DNA from: Antarcticibacterium arcticum
GTDB lineage: Bacteria > Bacteroidota > Bacteroidia > Flavobacteriales > Flavobacteriaceae
Length of the DNA: 64,000 bases
Reading direction: 5' to 3'
Assembly: GCF_007993795.1 (NCBI RefSeq)
Contig: NZ_CP042476.1
Span: 2,046,001-2,110,000 of the forward strand
The notes under the pieces are model-generated. The model saw nothing but the letters and a program-made list of their open reading frames with translations. It made no database searches and was not told the origin of the DNA. Both the position numbers and the translations under genes were made by a program. Positions 17,697 to 26,645 of this stretch are shown here, in pieces. The first letter of the stretch is position 1. Each line of letters starts with the position of its first letter.

Positions 17697-18653
17697 TTAA
17701 AATACGGCAGATGCAATGGCCCGTATGTTGGAACTTTTTCCCATTGAATAATAATGTAACACCGGTACTCCCGCCGCTATCAATTCCCTGCTTTGACTAA
17801 TGCACCATTCAATACCTACCTGACGAACTTCTGTATTGTCTTTGCATTTAGCAATCTCCTGAATAAGGTCTTCCGGCAGGTCAACCTTAAACCGGTGGGG
17901 AATAAGATTAAGTTGGTTTTTGGTGGCAATAGGTTTTAAACCGGGAATTATAGGAACATTAATCCCATTATACTTACATTTTTGCACGAATTCAAAATAT
18001 TTGGAATTATCAAAGAACATTTGGGTAACCACATATTCAGCTCCTGCTGCTACTTTATCTTTTAAGCGTTTAATATCCTGTTCCAGGCTTGGGGCCTCCA
18101 TATGTTTTTCAGGATAGCCGGCCACGCCAATACAAAAATCTGTAGAATGTGAATTCTCCAGAGGTTCTTCCTGAAACCGCCCCTGGTTCATGCCGGCAAT
18201 TTGTTGTACGAGATCATTGGCAAAAAAATTCCCTTTTGGCTCCGGTTTAAAATAGGTCTCGCTTTTTACAGCATCGCCCCGAAGAGCCATTACATTGTTT
18301 ATTCCCAGGAAATCCAGGTCTATCAAAAAATTCTCGGTATCCTCTTTACTAAAACCGCCACACAAAATATGGGGCACAGCATCCACCTTATATTTGCTCT
18401 GTATCGCGGCACAAATACCAACGGTGCCGGGTCGCTTTCGTACTACCCTTTTTTCCAGTAATCCGTTTTCCATTTCTATATAAACGTATTCCTCCCGGTG
18501 ATAGGTTACATCAATAAACGGAGGATTAAATTCCATCAACGGGTCTATGCTGTCAAAAACGGACTGGATATGCTGGCCTTTTAAAGGGGGTAAGATCTCA
18601 AAGGAAAATAATGTTTTACCGGCAGCTGCTTGTATGTGTTCTGTTATCTTCAT
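17697..18653 (-). CDS. metF: methylenetetrahydrofolate reductase [NAD(P)H]
   Basis: 318 residues; reduces 5,10-methylene-THF to 5-methyl-THF, the methyl donor for MetH. The TIM-barrel motifs FSFEILPP (catalytic Glu), FIDVTYH, NVMALRGD (FAD/NADH site) and VTQMFFDNSKYFEFV are present. Last gene of the riboswitch-led unit, 186 bp after metH; I see no terminator or promoter in that T/C-rich gap, so co-transcription with metH is likely. Confidence 0.97.
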   Translation of the reverse strand: MKITEHIQAAAGKTLFSFEILPPLKGQHIQSVFDSIDPLMEFNPPFIDVTYHREEYVYIEMENGLLEKRVVRKRPGTVGICAAIQSKYKVDAVPHILCGGFSKEDTENFLIDLDFLGINNVMALRGDAVKSETYFKPEPKGNFFANDLVQQIAGMNQGRFQEEPLENSHSTDFCIGVAGYPEKHMEAPSLEQDIKRLKDKVAAGAEYVVTQMFFDNSKYFEFVQKCKYNGINVPIIPGLKPIATKNQLNLIPHRFKVDLPEDLIQEIAKCKDNTEVRQVGIEWCISQSRELIAAGVPVLHYYSMGKSSNIRAIASAVF

Positions 18654-18838
18654 AATCGTTCTCCCCCAACCCCTCCAAAGCAGATTTGTCCTTCCCCGGC
18701 CTCTCCGTAGCAGGGTAGTTGATGAAAATGTTTAATGTTATCTTTTTTACTCATTATCTCTTTTTTTCTTTATCTCAATACGTTTTTTACTCCTTCCACT
18801 TTCCTCTCTTTCCTCTTTTCCTCTTTTCCTTTTTTCCT

Positions 18839-21576
18839 TTAATCTGCAATATTAGGTCGCAGCCATTTCTCTGCCTTTTCAAAGGAAATCCCCTTTCTTT
18901 CAGCAAAATCCCTTACCTGGTCTTCTTTTATTTTACCTACCCCAAAATATCTGGCCTCAGGGTTTGCAAAATAATAGCCGCTTACACTGGCAGCTGGCCA
19001 CATAGCCAGACTTTCGGTTAATTTCACCCCTATATTTTCTTCAACTTTCAAAACTTCCCAAATGCTTAATTTCTCTAAATGATCGGGGCAGGCGGGATAA
19101 CCGGGAGCGGGCCGTATACCGCTGTAGCTTTCTTTTATCAATTCTTCATTTGTAAGCGACTCCTGCGGTGCATATCCCCATTCGGTGGTTCTAATCTGCT
19201 TGTGAAGGTATTCGGCAAATGCCTCCGCCAGTCGGTCAGAAAGGGCTTTGATCATAATGGAATTGTATTCATCATGATCTTTTTCAAACTCTTTTGCGAG
19301 TTCTTCTGTCCCAAAACCTGTACTTACACAAAAAAGTCCAAGATGGTCCTGAATACCGCTTTCTTTGGGAGCTATATAATCGGCCAGGGCAAAATTTGGC
19401 TTTCCCTGATGTTTCTTCAATTGTTGCCGGAGAGTGCGGAATGTCATCCTTTTTTCTTCAGTGTCCCCTTCATATATGATCTCAATATCATCATCATTAA
19501 CTGAATTGGCGGGGAATAATCCGTAGATAGCTTTGGCCTGCAATAACTTCTCATCAAAGATCTTTTTCAGCAAGGCTTTAGCGTCTCCAAACAAAGCAGT
19601 TGCCTGCTCTCCCACCACCTCATCTTTTAATATGCCGGGATATTTTCCGTGTAATTCCCAGCTTCGGAAGAATGGGGTCCAGTCAATGAATTCCTCCAGG
19701 TTTCGTATGTCAAAATCTTCAATAATCTTAATCCCTGTTGTTTGAGGTACCACTATTTCTGAAGTATTCCAGTCGATTTTATATTTGTTTTCCCGCGCTT
19801 CTTCTATAGATAAGTAGTCTTTGATCTTGCCGCGCTTTCCAAAATTCTCCCGGAACACATCATATTCAGCTTTTAAATCCTCCATATATTTTCTGCGGGA
19901 ATTAACTTTTAAAAGATCTCCCACAACGGTTACTGCTCTGGAGGCATCATTCACATGAACCACAGCATTTGAATATTGGGGATCTATCTTCACCGCGGTA
20001 TGTGCCTTTGAAGTGGTGGCACCCCCAATAAGTAATGGCACCTCAAAATTTTGCCGCTGCATTTCTTTTGCCAAATGCACCATCTCATCCAGGGATGGGG
20101 TTATAAGTCCGCTAAGGCCAATGACATCTACATTTTCGGCTTTTGCTGTTTCTATGATCTTTTCCGGGGATACCATCACGCCAAGATCTATGATCTCATA
20201 ATTGTTACACGCCAAAACCACTCCCACGATATTTTTCCCAATATCGTGAACATCTCCCTTGACCGTAGCAAGCAACACTTTACCGGCCTGACGGCGGGGG
20301 CCCACCTTATCACTATCTATGAAAGGGAGAAGATAAGCCACTGCTTTTTTCATCACCCTTGCCGATTTGACCACCTGTGGTAAAAACATTTTCCCGCTTC
20401 CAAACAGGTCGCCTACCACGTTCATCCCGGTCATTAAATGGCCTTCGATCACTTCAAGGGGCCGGGCAGCTTCCTGCCTTGCCTTTTCAATATCTTCCAG
20501 GATAAAAGCGTCTATTCCTTTAACAAGGGCATGGGTAATGCGCTCTTGTAAGGGTTTCTCCCTCCAGGAAAGATCAACTTTGTTTTCGCGTTCTGTTCCA
20601 ACAACATTTTCAGCAAATGCCAATAGCCGCTCGGTGGCATCATCCCGCCGGTCCAGGATCACATCTTCCACATGTTCCAGCAGGTCTTTGGGGATATTAT
20701 CATAAACATCGAGCAAGGCGGGATTTACAATTCCGATATTCATACCTGCCTGGATGGCGTGGTAGAGGAAAACCGAATGCATCGCTTCCCGAACAGGATC
20801 ATTTCCCCTAAAGGAAAACGAAACATTGCTCACCCCGCCACTCAAACTGCAATAAGGAAGATTTGCTTTCACCCATCTCACCGCTTCAATAAAATCAATT
20901 GAATTGCGGCGGTGTTCATCCATTCCTGTGGCAACAGGAAAAATATTGAGATCGAAAATAATATCCTCGGGGGGAAGTTTACTTTTTGTGTGAGAAGATC
21001 ATAGGACCGTTTTGCGATCTCTATACGTCTTTCAAAATTATCTGCCTGACCAGTTTCATCAAATGCCATTACGATAACGGCCGCCCCATAGCGCCGTATT
21101 TTACGGGCATGGTCCAGGAACTCCTGCTCTCCTTCCTTTAAACTTATGGAATTCACCACGCATTTTCCCTGTACTACCTGCAGCCCTGCCTCAATGATCT
21201 CCCATTTTGAACTGTCAATCATTACGGGTACCCTGGCAATATCAGGCTCGGCAACTATCAGGTTAAGAAATTTCACCATAGCTTCTTTACCATCAATAAG
21301 ACCGTCGTCCATATTGACATCAATGATCTGGGCACCACCGTCTACCTGGTCCCTGGCCACATCCAGGGCCTCCTCAAATCTTTCCTCTTTTATAAGCCTG
21401 AGAAACTTTTTTGAACCCGCAACATTGGTGCGCTCGCCCACATTGATGAAATTGCTTTGGGGGGTGATCACAAGGGGTTCAAGTCCTGAAAGTTTGAGCG
21501 GCCGAAAATCCTGTCTGTCACGCTCCAACCCCCGGATATCTGTTTCTATATTTTCTAAAGTTCTTTCCTTTTCCAT
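18839..21576 (-). pseudogene. metH: methionine synthase MetH, cobalamin/folate/activation part, frameshifted
   Basis: Folate-, B12- and activation-domain half of the split B12-dependent methionine synthase. Order: pterin-binding domain from 21576 (NFINVGERTNVAGS), cobalamin cap, B12-binding domain with GDVHDIGKNIVGVV (D-x-H-x-x-G), and C-terminal activation domain with RPAPGYPACPDH. The frame breaks at a G6 run on the + strand (20969-20974). The protein should read KVNFPPEDIIFD, which needs seven bases there. Adding one base gives an intact protein of about 912 residues, normal for this half. Most likely a sequencing error in a homopolymer; otherwise a real one-base deletion or a slippage site. 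Confidence 0.9.
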
Positions 21577-21577
21577 G

Positions 21578-22597
21578 CTACACTTCAGAAATTAAATGTT
21601 CTTTAATCTTTATTACCCGCGGCTTGTAATTTTTAGCCACTTCTGCAATAGCCTTTATATGAGCCGGCGTAGTTCCGCAGCAGCCTCCCAGGATATTTAC
21701 AAGGCCTTTCTCGAGGTATTCCTTCACTTGTTGGGCCATTTGGCCGGCACTCTGGTCATATTCCCCAAACGCATTGGGCAAACCAGCATTGGGATAAGCT
21801 GAAACTCCAAAGTCGGTCTTTTGCGACAAGACCTCAAGGTGAGGCGTAAGCTGTTTGGCGCCAAGCGCACAGTTAAAACCAACGCTTAACAGGTTCATAT
21901 GGGAAATGGAAATGAGAAAAGCTTCTGCGGTTTGACCTGAAAGTGTTCTTCCTGAAGCGTCTGTAATGGTACCACTTATCATAACCGGAATTTCAAGGCC
22001 CAATTCTTCTTTTAACTCATCTATTGCAAAAAGCGCGGCTTTGGCATTTAAAGTATCAAAAACCGTTTCTACAAGGAGTATATCCACCCCTCCTTCTATC
22101 AATGCCTTAGCTTGTAACCTGTATGCCTGCCTTAAATCCTCAAATGAAATAGCCCTATACCCGGGATCATTAACATCCGGGCTCATGCTGGCGGTTTTAT
22201 TGGTAGGTCCTATTGCCCCGGCGACAAAGCGCGGATTTCCGGGATCTTTAGCCGTGATCTCATTGGCCACCTTTTTTGCGATGCGGGCACTTTCATAATT
22301 GAGTTCATACACAAGTTCCTCCATCTTATAGTCGGCCATTGCGATGCTGGTGCCGGAAAAGGTATTGGTTTCCACAATATCTGCTCCTGCAAGGAAATAT
22401 TTTTTATGGATAGTAGCTATGGCCTCGGGCTGGGTTAAGGAAAGCAGATCATTATTCCCCTTGAGAGGAACAGGCCAGTCCACGAAACGGGAGCCCCGAA
22501 AATCCTCTTCGGTGAATTTATATTCCTGCAACATAGTGCCCATGGCACCGTCAAGAATGAGTATTTTTTTGGATAGAATTTCTTCTAATTTTGACAT
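21578..22597 (-). CDS. metH: homocysteine S-methyltransferase half of split MetH
   Basis: 339 residues from ATG 22597 (MSKLEEILSKKILILDGAMGT). This is the homocysteine/Zn-binding module that in E. coli is the N-terminal part of MetH; in many Bacteroidota it is a separate gene. Zn ligands are visible in VGFNCALG and the C-terminal GGCCGTTPAHI. The frame is open to 22642, but that extension starts right at the riboswitch P1 stem and is not family-like. Only one base separates its stop from the ATG of the second half, so the two are made together. Confidence 0.93.
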   Translation of the reverse strand: MSKLEEILSKKILILDGAMGTMLQEYKFTEEDFRGSRFVDWPVPLKGNNDLLSLTQPEAIATIHKKYFLAGADIVETNTFSGTSIAMADYKMEELVYELNYESARIAKKVANEITAKDPGNPRFVAGAIGPTNKTASMSPDVNDPGYRAISFEDLRQAYRLQAKALIEGGVDILLVETVFDTLNAKAALFAIDELKEELGLEIPVMISGTITDASGRTLSGQTAEAFLISISHMNLLSVGFNCALGAKQLTPHLEVLSQKTDFGVSAYPNAGLPNAFGEYDQSAGQMAQQVKEYLEKGLVNILGGCCGTTPAHIKAIAEVAKNYKPRVIKIKEHLISEV

Positions 22598-22649
22598 ATA
22601 ATTATAATTAATCATTATCAAAAAAGAAGTATGGGAAAGCATCTTTTTG

Positions 22650-22748
22650 TTATCTATCCACGCGGGGCGTGGTAGAATTTAGCACCTTCTCCAAAAGGAG
22701 GGTTGCCAAGGCTTCATAGGGTCTAATCCCTCAACCTTTCTTGATAAC
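22650..22748 (-). promoter_or_regulatory. SAM-I (S-box) riboswitch upstream of metH
   Basis: The minus strand reproduces the S-box core. P1 is GTTATC paired with GATAAC (22743-22748 with 22650-22655). Between them, in order, are AAGAAAGGTTGAGGGAT, ACCCTATGAAGCC, TTGGCAACCCTCC and AAGGTGCTAAATTCTACC, then a GC-rich P4 hairpin (CCACG...CGTGG). Known biology: S-adenosylmethionine binding shuts off downstream methionine genes. I do not find a clear terminator between P1 and the metH ATG, so the output may be translational or use a weak U-rich structure. Confidence 0.93.
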
Positions 22749-22781
22749 GATGTTAAATAAAATGTATGAACTTAATAAGGG

Positions 22782-22812
22782 CAAATATAAGGCTGCACTT
22801 TTAGAATGCAAG
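22782..22812 (-). promoter_or_regulatory. Bacteroidota-type promoter for the riboswitch-metH-metF unit
   Basis: The minus strand reads CTTG, 19 nt, TATATTTG. The -7 box is a perfect TAnnTTTG and the spacing is canonical. The predicted start of transcription is about 25 nt before riboswitch P1. The promoter overlaps the 3' end of osmC, so metH-metF forms a unit separate from metY-osmC. Confidence 0.6.
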
Positions 22813-22827
22813 GAAATTCAGAAATAA

Positions 22828-23253
22828 TTATAATTCTACCAGATCGCCGTTTAGATAAACGTCATAGCTTATCTCGGCAGTTTTCTCCAACATTTTCGAA
22901 ACCGAACAATATTTGTCTATCGAAAGATCTACGGCGCGACGGGCTTTTTCAGGTGAAAAGTCTCCTTTTAAATAAACATTAAGCTTGATTCCCGTAAATA
23001 CATTGGGAACTGCCCCGTCTACCCTTGATCCCACTACCTCCATTTGCAGGTCTTCCAGCTCGATCTTTTGCTTTCGCAGGATCATTACTATATCTATACT
23101 ACTACATCCGGCTATCCCCATAAGCAACAATTCCATAGGACTTGCACCTTGTGGATTGGGTTCCGATTTATTGTCTAAATAAACAATATCACCACGTTCA
23201 TTCTTTGTTTCAAAATGGTAATTTTCGTTAAGCCTTTTAAGGGAGATCTTCAT
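22828..23253 (-). CDS. OsmC family protein
   Basis: 141 residues from ATG 23253 (MKISLKRLNENYHFET). The frame is open to 23316, but that part is not OsmC-like. OsmC/Ohr proteins are dimeric thiol peroxidases; the two reactive cysteines appear in MGIAGCSSIDIVMILRKQKIE and SIDKYCSVSKML. Placed at the end of a homocysteine/methionine operon it may handle sulfide, persulfide or thiol by-products, but that is inference. It is 85 bp from metZ in sequence order by the shorter start, with no promoter seen between. Confidence 0.9.
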   Translation of the reverse strand: MKISLKRLNENYHFETKNERGDIVYLDNKSEPNPQGASPMELLLMGIAGCSSIDIVMILRKQKIELEDLQMEVVGSRVDGAVPNVFTGIKLNVYLKGDFSPEKARRAVDLSIDKYCSVSKMLEKTAEISYDVYLNGDLVEL

Positions 23254-23338
23254 GTGATTCGAATTTGGTGTAAAGTTAGGGAAAAGCAAATAATCTTTCA
23301 TCTCTCCCTTCTTCACTTTCCAAAAGGGTTTAAAAAAC

Positions 23339-24508
23339 CTATATTAATGCTTTCTGCAAATCCTTAATAATATCCTCAACATGTTCAAGTCCAATTGAAA
23401 TTCTAATAAGGCCGGGAGTAATTCCGGCTTCCTGCCTTTCATCTTCACTCAGTTTACTGTGTGTGGTAGAGGCGGGGTGGGTAACTATTGTACGGGTATC
23501 TCCCAGATTGGCAGTTCTTGAACATAAGCTCACCTTATCAATAAACTCCCTGCCAGCCAATAGCCCTCCCTGGATCTCGAAGGAAATTATATTACCTCCC
23601 AATTTCATTTGTCTCTTAGCTATCTCATACTGTGGATGAGATCTTAAAAATGGATATTTTACATTCTCTGCTTTTTCCTCCCCTTCCAGGAATTCGGCCA
23701 CTTTCAAAGCATTCTCACAGTGCCTGTCCAGCCTAACCGCAAGGGTTTCCAGACTTTTAGAGAGGATCCAGGCATTGAAGGGAGAAAGTGCCGGACCGGT
23801 ATTCCTGGAAAAAAGATAGATCTCCCTAATCAAATGAGCCCGTCCCACGGTAACACCTCCAAGGACCCTTCCCTGCCCGTCCATAAGTTTAGTGGCCGAG
23901 TGAATGACCAGATCAGCACCATATTGTATCGGGTTTTGCAAATAAGGAGTGGCAAAGCAATTATCTACAACCAGTAGTAAATTGTGCTTCCGGGCCACCT
24001 CCCCCAGTAATTGCAGATCCAGGATATCCACTCCGGGATTTGTGGGGGTTTCGGCAAAAATAAGCTTTGTCTCGGGGAGGATAAGATTTTCAATGGCTTC
24101 AACTTCATCTACATTGAAAAATGTATGTGAAATATTCCATTTAGGAAAATATTTGGCAAATAGCGTGTGAGTAGATCCAAAAACAGATCGGGCAGATAAA
24201 ATATGGTCCCCGCTGTCCAGCAGAGCGGCAAGGGTAGAAAACACCGCTGCCATGCCCGTGGCAAAAGCATGCCCGGCCTCTGCTCCCTCCATCGCAGCAA
24301 CTTTTTCAGCAAATTCTGATGTATTTGGATTGGAAAACCTACTGTAAATATTTCTTTCCTTTTCATCTGAAAATGATGCCCGCATATCTTCTGCATCGTC
24401 AAAAATATAACTGGAGGTAAGGTATACCGGTGATGAATGCTCCTGGAAATGAGTGCGTTCCATTTGGTTTCTAATTGCCGCTGTTTCAAAATGTAGATTG
24501 GAAGACAT
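23339..24508 (-). CDS. metZ: trans-sulfuration PLP enzyme, O-succinyl/O-acetylhomoserine sulfhydrylase type
   Basis: 389 residues of the Cys/Met-metabolism PLP family. The PLP lysine lies in HSATKLMDGQGRVLGG, and SRFSNPNTSEFAEKVAAMEGAE and the C-terminal TRTIVTHPASTTHSKL are standard. Homology alone does not separate MetZ, MetB, MetC and related enzymes. With metX, hom and metY in the same unit it most likely makes homocysteine or cystathionine from acyl-homoserine. The symbol metZ is the best guess. Confidence 0.85.
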   Translation of the reverse strand: MSSNLHFETAAIRNQMERTHFQEHSSPVYLTSSYIFDDAEDMRASFSDEKERNIYSRFSNPNTSEFAEKVAAMEGAEAGHAFATGMAAVFSTLAALLDSGDHILSARSVFGSTHTLFAKYFPKWNISHTFFNVDEVEAIENLILPETKLIFAETPTNPGVDILDLQLLGEVARKHNLLLVVDNCFATPYLQNPIQYGADLVIHSATKLMDGQGRVLGGVTVGRAHLIREIYLFSRNTGPALSPFNAWILSKSLETLAVRLDRHCENALKVAEFLEGEEKAENVKYPFLRSHPQYEIAKRQMKLGGNIISFEIQGGLLAGREFIDKVSLCSRTANLGDTRTIVTHPASTTHSKLSEDERQEAGITPGLIRISIGLEHVEDIIKDLQKALI

Positions 24509-24524
24509 ATTTCTTTAGTGATAT

Positions 24525-25598
24525 TTAATTTAATTTACCGGAAAGTTTAAGAATATCTGAAAGCAACCCGCGTGCGGTCACCGCAGCACCGGCGCCGGCG
24601 CCCTGTATCACCAGCGGTCTTTCTCCATAGGATTCGGTATAGATCTCGAAAGAGGCATCGGCATGGCGTAAACTGCCAAAAGGGGAGGTTTTTTCCTCGG
24701 TTACCAGTTTTACTTCCAGTTCGCCGGTTTTTACGTTCAATTCTCCAATGTGCCTTATCACTTCCCCGCGTTTCAGGGAATTTCTCAATACTTCGAAATC
24801 CTCATTCAGGTCCTCTTTATTCTGAAAAAAGTTTTCCCTGCTACTGCTCCCGTTAAGGTGAACGGGTACAAGGTCCTGGATCTTAATTTCTGAAAGTTCT
24901 TTCTTTAAGCCCAGCTCCCGGGCAAGGATAAGCAGTTTTCGCGCTACATCTTTTCCTGAGAGGTCCATTCGGGGATCGGGCTCTGTAAATCCCTGTAACC
25001 CGGCATCGGTTAAAACCTCATCAAAGCGCCTGTCGCTTTCAGAAAAAGTATTGAAAATATAGCTGAGCGATCCTGAAAACACACCTCTTACCTTTGTAAC
25101 TTTTTCTCCTGAAGCATATAAACTTTTCAGGGTTTCAACAACCGGCAACCCTGCCCCTACATTGGTTTCATACAAAAACTGCTTCCTGTTTTCCTGCAGT
25201 TGTACTCTCAGGTTGTTATAAAATTTGGAAGACAAGGTATTGGCCACTTTATTGGCAGCTACCAAATGAAAACCATTATTAACCAGCAGTTCGTAATTAT
25301 GAATTATCTCATCACTTGCAGTAGCATCTACAGCTATAAGATTTTCATAGTTGTTTTTATGTACGTAGGTAATAATATCCTGTAATTTGTAAGGCACCCC
25401 AAAATTGCTGAAATCGGCTTCCCAGGTTGATTTTACTCCCTTCTTTTCAAAAAATGCCGTGGTGGAGTTCACGATTACGGGAATATTTATTTCAAGCTCG
25501 CCCTGCCGGTTCAACTGTTCCTGCAATGCCAGCACCTGTTTTATGAGAACACTACCTACTTTACCTACTCCAAAGAGCACTATGTTTATTTTTTTCAT
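24525..25598 (-). CDS. hom: homoserine dehydrogenase, monofunctional, no ACT domain
   Basis: 357 residues. The N-terminal Rossmann motif VLFGVGKVGSVLIKQVL is followed by the catalytic region with FTEPDPRMDLSGKDVARKLLILAREL, which contains the conserved Lys. There is no aspartokinase domain and no C-terminal ACT domain, unlike the fused ThrA type usual in this phylum. It therefore looks like an extra isozyme dedicated to methionine and insensitive to classical feedback. Its 5' end overlaps the 3' end of metX by 38 bp. Confidence 0.9.
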   Translation of the reverse strand: MKKINIVLFGVGKVGSVLIKQVLALQEQLNRQGELEINIPVIVNSTTAFFEKKGVKSTWEADFSNFGVPYKLQDIITYVHKNNYENLIAVDATASDEIIHNYELLVNNGFHLVAANKVANTLSSKFYNNLRVQLQENRKQFLYETNVGAGLPVVETLKSLYASGEKVTKVRGVFSGSLSYIFNTFSESDRRFDEVLTDAGLQGFTEPDPRMDLSGKDVARKLLILARELGLKKELSEIKIQDLVPVHLNGSSSRENFFQNKEDLNEDFEVLRNSLKRGEVIRHIGELNVKTGELEVKLVTEEKTSPFGSLRHADASFEIYTESYGERPLVIQGAGAGAAVTARGLLSDILKLSGKLN

Positions 25599-26571
25599 TT
25601 TGATCTTTTTTATTATTAAAAATGGAATTTAAAAATTGCGACAACTGTGCATATTCTATAAGAAATGCGTCGTGCCCGTGAATGGACCTTATTTCGTGAA
25701 TTGACATTTCCGGTTTTATGAGGGAAAGGTTTACATAGGTTTCCCAATTGTCTCCCGGCAGAAAAAACAGGTCTGAATTTACAGTGATAATATGAATGCT
25801 ACCCTCTATTCCCGCGGCGGCGGTTAAATGGTCTCCCCTACCATTGCTAATATCTACAGTGGTTAGCAGGTGGTTCATCAATTTATATGTGGCCAGCTGA
25901 AAACGTTCTTCCAACTTTGTACCGTGATATTCCAACCAGGTTTCAATGGTCCCGGATCCTTTGGGTATATGGGAAGAAACAAATTTCTCGTGCAGCGACT
26001 GCGGACTTCTGTAAAAGGTCATTGCGTGCATCCTTGCATCCCTAAGTGGATGTGCCGAATTATTAAGAATTTGCTCCTGAACTTTACATAACGCCCTTAA
26101 CCATTGAGTGGCCTTATAATCTGTAGCTACCGGGATAATATGTTGAAATAATTCCGGCCTGAGCACAGCCATTTCCCAAAGAAGCGCTCCACCAATAGAT
26201 CCGCCAATTCCTGCATAAAGGCTGGTTATCCCTAAATGAGACAAGGCCCGGGAATAGATCTCAGCAAAATCGCGAAGCGTAAATTCTTTATAATTGTGAA
26301 GCAAATTAGCCGGATCTTCATCATACCCGTTACCCGGCATATTAAAAGCCAGGACCGTAAATTTTCCCGTGTCAATGCTTTTGCCGTCTCCCACCACTGC
26401 ATTCCACCATCCTTTTGAACCGGTAACTTTTGAATTTCCGCTCAAGGCATGATTAACCAGTATAACGGGAGCCTTTCCCAGCTCCGGCCCAAAGGTTTCA
26501 TAGCTAAACCTAATATCCTGTACCGATCCTGTTGAATTTTTAAAATCGGGGACTGTTATTTTATAAAGCAT
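25561..26571 (-). CDS. metX: homoserine O-acetyltransferase (alpha/beta hydrolase fold)
   Basis: 336 residues, shorter than the usual 350-380. Activates homoserine by acylation. The family segments VILVNHALSGNS, FNMPGNGYDEDP and GIGGSIGGALLWEMA (nucleophile Ser) are visible. The Asp-containing VNSDLFFLP and the C-terminal IHGHDAFLIE (His) complete the catalytic triad. Whether acetyl- or succinyl-CoA is used cannot be settled from homology alone. Lies between metY and hom in the attenuator-controlled unit. Confidence 0.92.
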   Translation of the reverse strand: MLYKITVPDFKNSTGSVQDIRFSYETFGPELGKAPVILVNHALSGNSKVTGSKGWWNAVVGDGKSIDTGKFTVLAFNMPGNGYDEDPANLLHNYKEFTLRDFAEIYSRALSHLGITSLYAGIGGSIGGALLWEMAVLRPELFQHIIPVATDYKATQWLRALCKVQEQILNNSAHPLRDARMHAMTFYRSPQSLHEKFVSSHIPKGSGTIETWLEYHGTKLEERFQLATYKLMNHLLTTVDISNGRGDHLTAAAGIEGSIHIITVNSDLFFLPGDNWETYVNLSLIKPEMSIHEIRSIHGHDAFLIEYAQLSQFLNSIFNNKKDQNEKNKHSALWSR

Positions 26572-26596
26572 ATCTTACTTTTTAATGCTGTTGGTT

Positions 26597-26631
26597 AAAA
26601 GGCAGGTGAATTCTTTTATATAACACCTGCC
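26597..26631 (-). terminator. weak terminator-like hairpin between metY and metX
   Basis: On the minus strand GGCAGGTG and CACCTGCC form an 8-bp stem around a 15-nt AT-rich loop, followed by TTTTAA. The T-run is short. It could lower expression of the downstream genes relative to metY, or be an RNA processing or stability element. Confidence 0.45.
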
Positions 26632-26645
26632 TGTTCCCCATCCCG

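Noticed and set aside
22598..22649. Terminator as expression platform of the SAM riboswitch
   Set aside because: Only a weak A/T-rich pairing (AAAAAGA with TCTTTTT) is visible; not convincing by eye.
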